This document shows positions 1 to 5,407 of a stretch of 5,407 nt of DNA, piece by piece. The DNA is from Betaproteobacteria bacterium (GTDB lineage Bacteria > Pseudomonadota > Gammaproteobacteria > Burkholderiales > Casimicrobiaceae). The position numbers were made by a program, and so were the translations under genes. Each line of letters begins with the position of its first letter. Positions within the stretch are counted from its first letter, which is position 1. The notes under the pieces are model-generated. The model was not told where the DNA came from and did not search any database. It saw nothing but the letters and a program-made list of their open reading frames with translations. The stretch spans positions 1-5,407 of the forward strand of contig JAAFHR010000251.1 of assembly GCA_013298455.1 (NCBI GenBank), written 5' to 3'.

Positions 1-3
1 GAG

Positions 4-101
4 GAGACGTCTGCACAACCAGCGAATCGTCGTGAGCGCGCCCAGACGCGTCATTCCCGCCTTCGCGGGAATGACGAGAATGGAAGTTGAGCAGAGGTCT
101 C
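4..101. repeat. Imperfect inverted repeat enclosing the REP-like palindrome
   Basis: Positions 4-14 (GAGACGTCTGC) and 91-101 (GCAGAGGTCTC) are reverse complements at 10 of 11 positions, and the REP-like hairpin at 49-76 lies between them. The arms sit at unequal distances from the hairpin (34 and 14 bases). The arrangement could be the outline of a small non-autonomous element about 98 bases long. A single mismatched 11-mer pair could also arise by chance, and I see no target-site duplication, so this is a weak call. Confidence 0.25.
49..76. repeat. REP/dRS3-like palindromic element
   Basis: A perfect 12-bp inverted repeat (CGTCATTCCCGC at 49-60, GCGGGAATGACG at 65-76) surrounds a four-base CTTC loop. 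The ATTCCC...GGGAAT core resembles the short palindromic repeats scattered through intergenic DNA of many proteobacteria, such as the dRS3 repeats of Neisseria and REP elements mobilised by RAYT transposases. It lies about 115 bases past the stop of the signalling gene. The hairpin would be very stable in RNA from either strand, so it could protect a 3' end or attenuate read-through. No U-tract follows on either strand, so I call it a repeat and not a terminator. Whether it is multicopy cannot be judged from this window. Confidence 0.75.
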
Positions 102-150
102 AGGCAAGCGATTTATTGAAAACGCCCGAAAAGTAGTTGCAGCCCACGTT

Positions 151-180
151 CTATCTGGCTTTGGCGGAAAAAGCCAATAG
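151..180 (-). terminator. Stem-loop just past the signalling gene, possible terminator
   Basis: Arms CTAT (151-154) and ATAG (177-180) extend a continuous 7-bp stem, TGGCTTT (156-162) with AAAGCCA (170-176), closing a 7-base loop. One unpaired C (155) interrupts the stem. The hairpin begins ten bases after the stop codon of the minus-strand gene, the usual place for a 3'-end structure. On the minus strand the bases after it are AACGTGGGC, so the U-tract of a classical intrinsic terminator is absent. It may be an atypical terminator or an RNA 3'-end stabiliser. Confidence 0.45.
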
Positions 181-189
181 CTAGAAGCG

Positions 190-3100
190 CTAACCGATCA
201 GCCGTGACAGCCGAACCGGCTTGTGCACTGCGTAGCCTTGCGCATAGTCGACGCCGAGCTCGATGAGTTTTTCGAGAATCGCAGGCGTTTCCACCCATTC
301 GGCAACCACTTTCATACCCAGTGTGTGGGCGATGTCGGTCATCGATTTGACGATGGCCAGATCGCTCGGGTTATTCAAGATGTCTTTGACATAGCTGCCG
401 TCGATCTTCAGCGTGTCGGTCGATAGCTGCTTGAGGTGGGCGTACGAGGTGTAGCCACTGCCGAAATCATCGAGCGAGAATTTGCAGCCATACCGACGAA
501 TCGAGCGAATGAATTGCTCGGCGGCGTCAAAGTTTCGAATCGCAGCGGTTTCGGTGATTTCAAAAATGACCTTGTTGGCTGGAAAGCCGCCCCGCGGCAG
601 GACTTCGCGCAAATAAGCCATGATCGCTGGGTGACTTAACGAGGGCACGGATAAATTGATGGCCAGTCCGCCAATCGAATCCATGATCAGGCTGTTTTCT
701 TCGATCCACGCGAAGCATTGCCGCAGCACCCACAGATCGATCTCGTGCGAACGACCTAAGCGCTCCATGGTCACGATGAAATCAAACGTCGACACCGGCG
801 CGCCATCGAGCGGCTCGATACCCAAGAGCAGTTCGTAGTAGGGAAGCGCGGCCACATCTTGACCGATCGGCGTGACCATTTGCGCACGCATAAACAAGTC
901 GTTGCCAGCGAGCAGGCCATCGACTCGGCCTGACCAGTTCATGAGTTTCTCTTCGCTTCGCGTGGCTTCGCTGTCGGCTTCGTAGCGCTGCAAACGGTTG
1001 CGCTCGATCGCCTTGGCGGCCAGACAGGCGGCGTCGGCGTGGCGGAGCACATCGGCGGCGTTACTGTGCTTCACGCCGAGCGTGGCAACGCCAACGTTGA
1101 CGCCGATGCTGTAGCTGTGTTGTTGGAATTTGAAATGAAAATCCGCAAGGCTAGTGAGCGCGTTTTGCAATGATTTTTCGCCCGCTGCGGCCAAACAATC
1201 GGGCAGCAATACGGCCACCGTATCGTCACGCATGCTGCCGAACAATGCGTCGGTTGGGAGCTTCGCCTGAAGCTTCGCAACGAGCGCGGCCGTGAGCGAT
1301 TCAATGGCTTCGCTACCGCAGGTTGCCGCGATCGTTCGGTACTGATCGAATTCAAAGACGCCGACGACATGCTGACGTCCCCCGCGCACATCGGCATCGA
1401 GGGAGTTGAGTCGCGCTTGAAATGCTTTTCTGGACAGCAGCCCCTGTTGGCTCGATTGCGTATGAACCTGTACCGACTCCGCGTACGCCGTACCCAAGAG
1501 CGCCGCTTCTGAGCGATCCAAGAGCAGCGTATCCAAGCTGTCTCGTGAGCGCAGCGTTTTGGCATCGATTTGCTGCTGAAACTGTGCGGCCGTGAGCTCG
1601 ATCCGCTGCGTGGCGGAGCGATTCACCATTCCCACGTGTCCGGTGAGCGCGCTTTTCCAGATCACCTGCACGGGCGTGGCTCGGCCGCCCATGAGCAGAT
1701 CAAACCAAGCGCCGAGTTGGCTGGCTTCAAACGCGTCTGCAGCAGGCGGCGACTTGGCGGTATCTGCGACAGACGGCGAGGCTGTTTCAGTGGACGACGC
1801 AACCGCTGCCTTGGCGGCTGGCTCTGGCGCGGCGGCCGAAGTAAAGACCGGCGAATCCACTGAATCGTCGATCGCCTCGGGCTCCCGATTCATCATCAAG
1901 CGCGTGAGCTCATCGGTGAGCCGTCGCGCGAGGTTTGGATCAGTGGCAGCGCCTGCGATGGCCTCGGAGAGTGCTACACAGAGCTCGCGACTGAGCGTGG
2001 TCGTGGCCAGATCGTTACTCGATTCACCACACACTGCAAACGCGCGCTCAAGCAAGTTCACCGACCCAACGAAGCGCTCATCCCTGTCGCCGAAGCGCAC
2101 GTAGAGCATCACCAAATGCTGTCGCCAAAACTCATCGATCAGGCCGACCAATATGCGCGGTAAGCGTCGCCCTGAGAGCCGTTCGCGGAGCAGGTTGTCC
2201 ACGTGTTGCCGCGCGGCGCGAATCCGATCCCGGCTCTCGAGCGCTTCGCACACTCGATCCACCCGCTCGCGACGCTCGCGGCGAACGCGCTCTAAGTCTT
2301 GCTCGAGGTTTCGGTGAACCACCGCGAAAATGTTTGGGTCGCGGTCCGCATGCTCGCAGATTCGATCCACCAGCGTGTCGAGTCCGCGACGCAGTTTTTC
2401 GTCTTCGAAGCGACCCGCGTCGTTGGCCCCGAGCGCGTACTGATCGATGAGATTGACGACCTTTCGCGCGGGATGCATCCCTAACGAGGGGAAATCATTG
2501 TCACGCAACGAGAGCTTTAGGAGCGTGCCTTCGAGCCGTTTCAGCAGCCGTTGCACGTCGCCATCGGCCACGATATCTTGGCTCGCCCGTTGAAAGAGCT
2601 TAGCGGTCGTCGCGAGCATCCGGTTGTGATCGCCGCCCAAGGTGCGCGGCGCTTGCCCCTTGGCGGTGGCTTGACGAATCTGATCGGCGATTCGGCTCAC
2701 GGAGGCTTCATCAAACGGCTTACCTGTGCTCGGCGGCAGCGTATTGATCGCGTGAATGACCTCGGGCACGCTGGCGTCCAAGGGGCTCAGCTCAATGGCG
2801 CCGGCGAACCCTTCGATCGGCATCGACACGCTGGGCGCAAGCGCTCCGGGAATCGAAGCACCGCCCATCGATGGCTCCGAGATCGCCGCGCCCGGCGCGC
2901 CCGGCACGCTCGCGCCATCAATGAGCACCGAGCGCCCTTGCGACATCGCTTCAATCACGGCAAGCGCTCGCTGCGGCACTTGCTGATCGCCCGACCAGCG
3001 CGACTGACGCAGCGCGTCGATCACTCGCACCGCTTGATCGTCCGCCGCGAGTCCGTGCTGCGTGATGGCCTCTTTTGCCCGCTCGCGGGCCCTCGACGTT

Positions 3101-4158
3101 GAAGCAACGACCGGAAGCTCCGCCGGCGTCACCCCGGAGAGAATTTGGTTGAGCTCGGTGAAGAGCACCGGAATCCGGGTGGTTGCTGATTGCGAGATCG
3201 CTCCGAAGAGCACGCGAGATGCAGTGGATGCTAAGGTGACTGAACTCAGTGCATCAATGAGGGAGCGCAGCGTGCGCTCGATTCCGAATGGATTGTTTTT
3301 GGCGTTGACGCCCGCTGCGAGTTGTTGGTAGCGCGCAAGAAAGTACTGCTGCTGTTTGGCGAGCTGCTCGTCGAGCGATTTGATGATGCTGGTGAGCGAG
3401 AGGTAACTGTCGAGCTCATCGGTGTCCATCAATCGGAGCGAACCCACGTTGGCAGACGCGTCAAAGTTCAATAGCTCATGCTGCGGCCCAGCGAGCGCAC
3501 GGCGAGCCGATTCTGCGCTGAATTGATTGACGATCGCGCTGTGTTGCTCGGTGAGCAAAACGCGAGCATCTTCATACTGGCGACGCACCGGCAGAAACGG
3601 CTCCGTGCCCTCGAGTGCGCCGAGCTCCTCAACGGCGCGCGCGATGCAATCATTCGCAAATGTTTTGGAAAATGCGGTGTAGGCCTTAATGCAGCGCTCA
3701 AGCAGTGCGCGGTTTGAATCGCCCGAGGCGACGGCGGGCTCGGATGCCAAGGGCTTACCGCGCGCTCGTCTCGTGAGCGAAGCATCGAGTTCCGGCGCGT
3801 TGAGCGCTGCATCGGTATTAACGCCGAATCTCGCTGCCCACGCGGCAGGCAGCCCATCAATTTGCACGCCCACGCCATCAACGAGCGCGTGGACAATCCG
3901 CACCTGAAGCGGGTCTATCGGCGCGTGAACGGCGCTCGGTTGCAGGTCGACACAGGCCTGCACGCCAATCCAGCCGCGCATGCGATCCGCGTCAGGCTTC
4001 GCGTCACTAAAGGTCAAAAACAGTCCGACGTCCGAAAAATCACGCACCACCACCGGAACGGACTCGGTGCCAACGATCAATTGCGCTAACTCATGGGCGG
4101 CCCGGCGCAGGCTACGGCGGCGTTCATCGAGTTGCAAAGAGAGTTCAGGAGCGTTCAA
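190..4158 (-). CDS. PilZ-DUF1631-degenerate GGDEF-EAL c-di-GMP signalling protein
   Basis: 1322 residues; probably cytoplasmic, since no signal peptide or membrane segment is visible. Residues 1-112 resemble PilZ: an Arg cluster (RRRSLRR, 13-19), then DFSDVG (40-45), fitting the c-di-GMP-binding pattern RxxxR...(D/N)xSxxG. Residues about 150-760 resemble DUF1631 (function unknown), with a helical Arg-rich stretch near 618-670 and its typical WFDL...VNR end at 818-847. Gly/Ser/Pro-rich (415-447) and Ala-rich (774-808) linkers interrupt it. Residues about 905-1062 are GGDEF-like, but the signature is RDDTV (977-981) and no RxxD inhibitory site is evident, so cyclase activity is unlikely. Residues about 1070-1320 are EAL: E1109, N1168, E1200, D1230, D1231, K1251, E1287 and Q1307 are all present, but the EALxR motif reads ELLLG, losing the Arg. 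Phosphodiesterase or c-di-GMP receptor are both possible. The start is uncertain: the TTG at 4158 is the only usual start codon in the 43 open codons upstream, and it lacks a clear ribosome binding site. Domain calls are confident; activity is inferred. Confidence 0.93.
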   Translation of the reverse strand: MNAPELSLQLDERRRSLRRAAHELAQLIVGTESVPVVVRDFSDVGLFLTFSDAKPDADRMRGWIGVQACVDLQPSAVHAPIDPLQVRIVHALVDGVGVQIDGLPAAWAARFGVNTDAALNAPELDASLTRRARGKPLASEPAVASGDSNRALLERCIKAYTAFSKTFANDCIARAVEELGALEGTEPFLPVRRQYEDARVLLTEQHSAIVNQFSAESARRALAGPQHELLNFDASANVGSLRLMDTDELDSYLSLTSIIKSLDEQLAKQQQYFLARYQQLAAGVNAKNNPFGIERTLRSLIDALSSVTLASTASRVLFGAISQSATTRIPVLFTELNQILSGVTPAELPVVASTSRARERAKEAITQHGLAADDQAVRVIDALRQSRWSGDQQVPQRALAVIEAMSQGRSVLIDGASVPGAPGAAISEPSMGGASIPGALAPSVSMPIEGFAGAIELSPLDASVPEVIHAINTLPPSTGKPFDEASVSRIADQIRQATAKGQAPRTLGGDHNRMLATTAKLFQRASQDIVADGDVQRLLKRLEGTLLKLSLRDNDFPSLGMHPARKVVNLIDQYALGANDAGRFEDEKLRRGLDTLVDRICEHADRDPNIFAVVHRNLEQDLERVRRERRERVDRVCEALESRDRIRAARQHVDNLLRERLSGRRLPRILVGLIDEFWRQHLVMLYVRFGDRDERFVGSVNLLERAFAVCGESSNDLATTTLSRELCVALSEAIAGAATDPNLARRLTDELTRLMMNREPEAIDDSVDSPVFTSAAAPEPAAKAAVASSTETASPSVADTAKSPPAADAFEASQLGAWFDLLMGGRATPVQVIWKSALTGHVGMVNRSATQRIELTAAQFQQQIDAKTLRSRDSLDTLLLDRSEAALLGTAYAESVQVHTQSSQQGLLSRKAFQARLNSLDADVRGGRQHVVGVFEFDQYRTIAATCGSEAIESLTAALVAKLQAKLPTDALFGSMRDDTVAVLLPDCLAAAGEKSLQNALTSLADFHFKFQQHSYSIGVNVGVATLGVKHSNAADVLRHADAACLAAKAIERNRLQRYEADSEATRSEEKLMNWSGRVDGLLAGNDLFMRAQMVTPIGQDVAALPYYELLLGIEPLDGAPVSTFDFIVTMERLGRSHEIDLWVLRQCFAWIEENSLIMDSIGGLAINLSVPSLSHPAIMAYLREVLPRGGFPANKVIFEITETAAIRNFDAAEQFIRSIRRYGCKFSLDDFGSGYTSYAHLKQLSTDTLKIDGSYVKDILNNPSDLAIVKSMTDIAHTLGMKVVAEWVETPAILEKLIELGVDYAQGYAVHKPVRLSRLIG

Positions 4159-4332
4159 GGGCGAAGCAAAAGCAATGTCGACGATGAAGGAATGCGCTGA
4201 ATAGTTGGGTACAGCATTGATCGCTGAGAATAGCGCAAATCGGTCGCGAGGAGCGTTATCCGAAACCCTTTTTGGTGCGCAGCATTGTCACGATCTGGGG
4301 CGTCACATTTCAGTCAGAGTTCGAATACGCGA

Positions 4333-4350
4333 TTACAGCTTTATCTGTAA
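4333..4350. promoter_or_regulatory. Inverted repeat TTACAG-N6-CTGTAA, possible operator
   Basis: TTACAG (4333-4338) and CTGTAA (4345-4350) are perfect 6-bp arms around a 6-base AT-rich spacer, the geometry of a binding site for a dimeric regulator. It lies about 180 bases upstream of the proposed start of the signalling gene. On the minus strand it overlaps a weak promoter candidate: a -35-like TTTACA (4351-4346) and, 18 bases on, a poor -10-like TATTCG (4327-4322). The arms do not match an operator consensus I can name, and the half-site order is opposite to LexA boxes (CTGT-N8-ACAG). Six-bp arms could occur by chance. Confidence 0.3.
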
Positions 4351-4393
4351 AACTCTTATTTATCTGGGGTTAAAGTGTTTTTCGATCATTTTC

Positions 4394-4420
4394 AAAAAAA
4401 CAGCTTTCGGTGCTTAAGCC
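4394..4420 (-). terminator. Weak terminator-like hairpin with T-run after the synthase gene
   Basis: On the minus strand GCTT (4419-4416) can pair with AAGC (4406-4403), with one extra G-U pair (4420 with 4402), and seven T follow at 4400-4394 after a single G. The stem is only about five pairs with a nine-base loop, weak for an intrinsic terminator, and it lies about 110 bases past the synthase stop codon. The T-run alone could simply reflect the AT-rich promoter region. I list it because it is the only hairpin plus T-run between the two genes. Confidence 0.22.
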
Positions 4421-4457
4421 CAGAATTAGTCTAGTTTTTGGGCGGTAAGCTGGGAAT

Positions 4458-4476
4458 TCAAACCAAATACGTTTGA
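4458..4476. repeat. Short inverted repeat TCAAAC-N7-GTTTGA
   Basis: TCAAAC (4458-4463) and GTTTGA (4471-4476) form a perfect 6-bp inverted repeat with a 7-base spacer, 56 bases past the synthase stop codon. As RNA the stem is A-U rich and has no U-tract after it on the minus strand, so it is a poor terminator. It could be a regulator binding site or chance. Confidence 0.25.
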
Positions 4477-4531
4477 CACCTACGGACAACGCAGGCACGC
4501 AATGAGCGATTCGCGAGTTTGGTGCGCTTCT

Positions 4532-5407
4532 TTACGCGGCAGCGAGCAATGCCGTTTGCGGCAGTGCGCGGGGCAAACTCAGCGCGCTCCACTCCGCCGC
4601 CAATGCCTGCACCAGTTGATCCAACATCTCTGGCGTGTGCATGGGGCCCGGCGCGATGCGAATGCGCTCGGTGCCTCGGGAGACGGTTGGATAGTTGATC
4701 GGCTGCAAATAGATGCCGTGATGTTCGAGCAAACGATCAGTGAGCGTTTTCACTTTCACTGGATCGCCAACGAACACGGGCACGATGTGCGACACGCTGG
4801 GCATCACCGGCAAGCCTAGCGCAGTGAGCTTCGTTTTCAATGTGGCAACACGCTCGCGCTGCAAGCGCCGCTCGTCTTGCGAACTCATCAAGTGCGACAC
4901 GCTAGCAATCGCGCCCGCAGCCAACACTGGTGCGAGCGATGTTGAAAAAATAAACGAAGCGCCGAAACTCCGAATGCAATCGATCACGCTCGCCGCGCCG
5001 GTCACGTAACCGCCTTGCATGCCAAATGCTTTGCCGAGCGTGCCTTGAATCACATCGATTTGATCGGCCACGCCGAGCTCTTGTGCCACGCCGCCGCCGC
5101 GATTGCCGTACATGCCCACCGCGTGAACTTCATCAAGGTAGGTCATCGCGCCGTAGCGTTTGGCGATTTTGGCAAACGCTTCAATAGGCGCGATGTTGCC
5201 GCTCATCGAATAGACGCTCTCAAACACCACGAGCTTGGGGCGATCCGGCGAAATGCTGGCGAGTTTAGCCTCAAGATCTCTCGGATCGTTGTGTGCAAAC
5301 ACCAGCTTGTCAGCGCCCGAGCGGCGGATGCCTTCGATCATGGAATTGTGATTGTCGCCGTCTGACAAGACGACTATCCCCGGCAGCGCTGAGCCGAGCA
5401 CCGAAAG
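4532..5407 (-). CDS. hemA: 5-aminolevulinate synthase (ALAS), 5' end outside window
   Basis: PLP-dependent enzyme that condenses glycine with succinyl-CoA to 5-aminolevulinate, CO2 and CoA: the C4 entry to tetrapyrroles. About 291 C-terminal residues are visible of a family length near 400. The frame is open to the right edge (Leu-Ser before the GTG at 5401, an internal Val), so the true start lies beyond. Counting that codon as 1, I see NHNSMIEGIRRSG with the PLP-stacking His (18), FESVYSM (60-66), LDEVHAVGMYG with Asp90 and His93 (89-99), RGGG (101-104), TLGKAFG with the PLP lysine K124 (5030-5032), SHIVPV (204-209), and NYPTVSRGTERIR (236-248). MYG-N-RGGG and PTV-RGTER separate ALAS from the related KBL, BioF and CqsA enzymes. 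Family-unusual residues include SMSGN where SMDGD is common. No haem regulatory CP motif appears in the tail. In many gammaproteobacteria the symbol hemA denotes glutamyl-tRNA reductase, a different enzyme. The role could be haem supply or a C5N-type secondary metabolite; the fragment cannot decide. Confidence 0.93.
   Translation of the reverse strand, partial: LSVLGSALPGIVVLSDGDNHNSMIEGIRRSGADKLVFAHNDPRDLEAKLASISPDRPKLVVFESVYSMSGNIAPIEAFAKIAKRYGAMTYLDEVHAVGMYGNRGGGVAQELGVADQIDVIQGTLGKAFGMQGGYVTGAASVIDCIRSFGASFIFSTSLAPVLAAGAIASVSHLMSSQDERRLQRERVATLKTKLTALGLPVMPSVSHIVPVFVGDPVKVKTLTDRLLEHHGIYLQPINYPTVSRGTERIRIAPGPMHTPEMLDQLVQALAAEWSALSLPRALPQTALLAAA

Larger units (their letters stand above)
4159..4531. 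other. Intergenic region between the synthase and signalling genes
   Basis: This 373-base stretch separates two minus-strand genes. I find no convincing gene in it; the only open frame of note (4205-4417, plus strand) begins with TTG, has no ribosome binding site and resembles nothing I know. The middle part (about 4320-4440) is clearly richer in A and T than the flanking genes, as expected of a promoter region. It contains inverted repeats at 4333-4350 and 4458-4476 and a weak hairpin with a T-run at 4394-4420, listed separately. The promoter of the signalling gene probably lies here, giving an untranslated leader of perhaps 100-250 bases. I see no c-di-GMP (GEMM) riboswitch sequence in that leader. 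Confidence 0.6.

Noticed and set aside
1071..1565. Open frame of 164 codons on the minus strand, in another frame of the GGDEF region
   Set aside because: It overlaps the GGDEF-like domain of the main frame, which continues intact through it, so there is no frameshift. The translation is Arg/Ser/Cys-rich noise.
1592..2104. Open frame of 170 codons on the plus strand, antisense to the signalling gene
   Set aside because: It lies wholly inside a gene with clear protein-family similarity on the other strand. Long antisense frames are expected at this GC content, and its translation is Ser/Ala-rich without recognisable motifs.
2551..3102. Open frame of 183 codons on the plus strand, Arg/His-rich
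   Set aside because: It is a shadow of the DUF1631 coding region; its composition is typical of antisense frames and it has no plausible ribosome binding site or domain.
4205..4417. Possible small 70-residue protein in the intergenic region, plus strand
   Set aside because: It starts at TTG with no ribosome binding site, resembles nothing known, and runs through the AT-rich probable promoter region.
4159..4440. c-di-GMP riboswitch in the leader of the signalling gene
   Set aside because: I looked for GEMM-type conserved sequence on the minus strand because the gene acts in c-di-GMP signalling, and found no matching segments.
4473..4478. Plus-strand TTGACA resembling a perfect -35 box
   Set aside because: No -10-like hexamer follows at 16-19 bases and no plus-strand gene lies downstream. 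It forms part of the TCAAAC/GTTTGA inverted repeat.
4532..5407. Alternative identities for the synthase: glycine C-acetyltransferase (KBL), BioF, or CqsA-type autoinducer synthase
   Set aside because: The MYG-N-RGGG segment after the DEVH motif, NHNSMIEGIRRSG, and the C-terminal PTV-RGTER segment are those of 5-aminolevulinate synthase and differ from the corresponding segments in the other enzymes.

Overview
The window looks like chromosomal DNA from a proteobacterium with a moderately high GC content. Both genes lie on the minus strand. One is a very large cyclic-di-GMP signalling protein containing DUF1631, a domain I associate mainly with gamma- and betaproteobacteria. The other is a 5-aminolevulinate synthase, which is classically alphaproteobacterial but also occurs in scattered gammaproteobacteria. 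A REP/dRS3-type palindrome at the left edge is also common in such genomes. I cannot name the genus.

Layout, left to right. Positions 1-189 are non-coding: a 12-bp-stem palindrome (49-76), flanked by an imperfect inverted repeat (4-14 and 91-101), then a stem-loop (151-180) ten bases past the stop codon of the large gene. Positions 190-4158 (minus strand) encode a 1322-residue protein that reads as PilZ - DUF1631 - degenerate GGDEF - EAL. Positions 4159-4531 form a 373-base intergenic region with an AT-rich core, two short inverted repeats and one weak terminator-like hairpin. Positions 4532-5407 (minus strand) hold the C-terminal two thirds or so of a 5-aminolevulinate synthase, whose start lies beyond the right edge.

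Transcription runs right to left, from the synthase towards the signalling gene. The 373-base gap argues against tight operon coupling, and nothing visible links haem-precursor synthesis to c-di-GMP signalling, so the adjacency may be incidental. The synthase condenses glycine and succinyl-CoA to 5-aminolevulinate. The signalling protein combines an apparent c-di-GMP-binding module (PilZ), a cyclase-like domain whose signature motif is destroyed, and an EAL domain that keeps the catalytic acidic residues but has lost the Arg of the EALxR motif.

I see no mobile-element gene, CRISPR array, tRNA or rRNA. The best candidate for something under-described is the four-part signalling protein.
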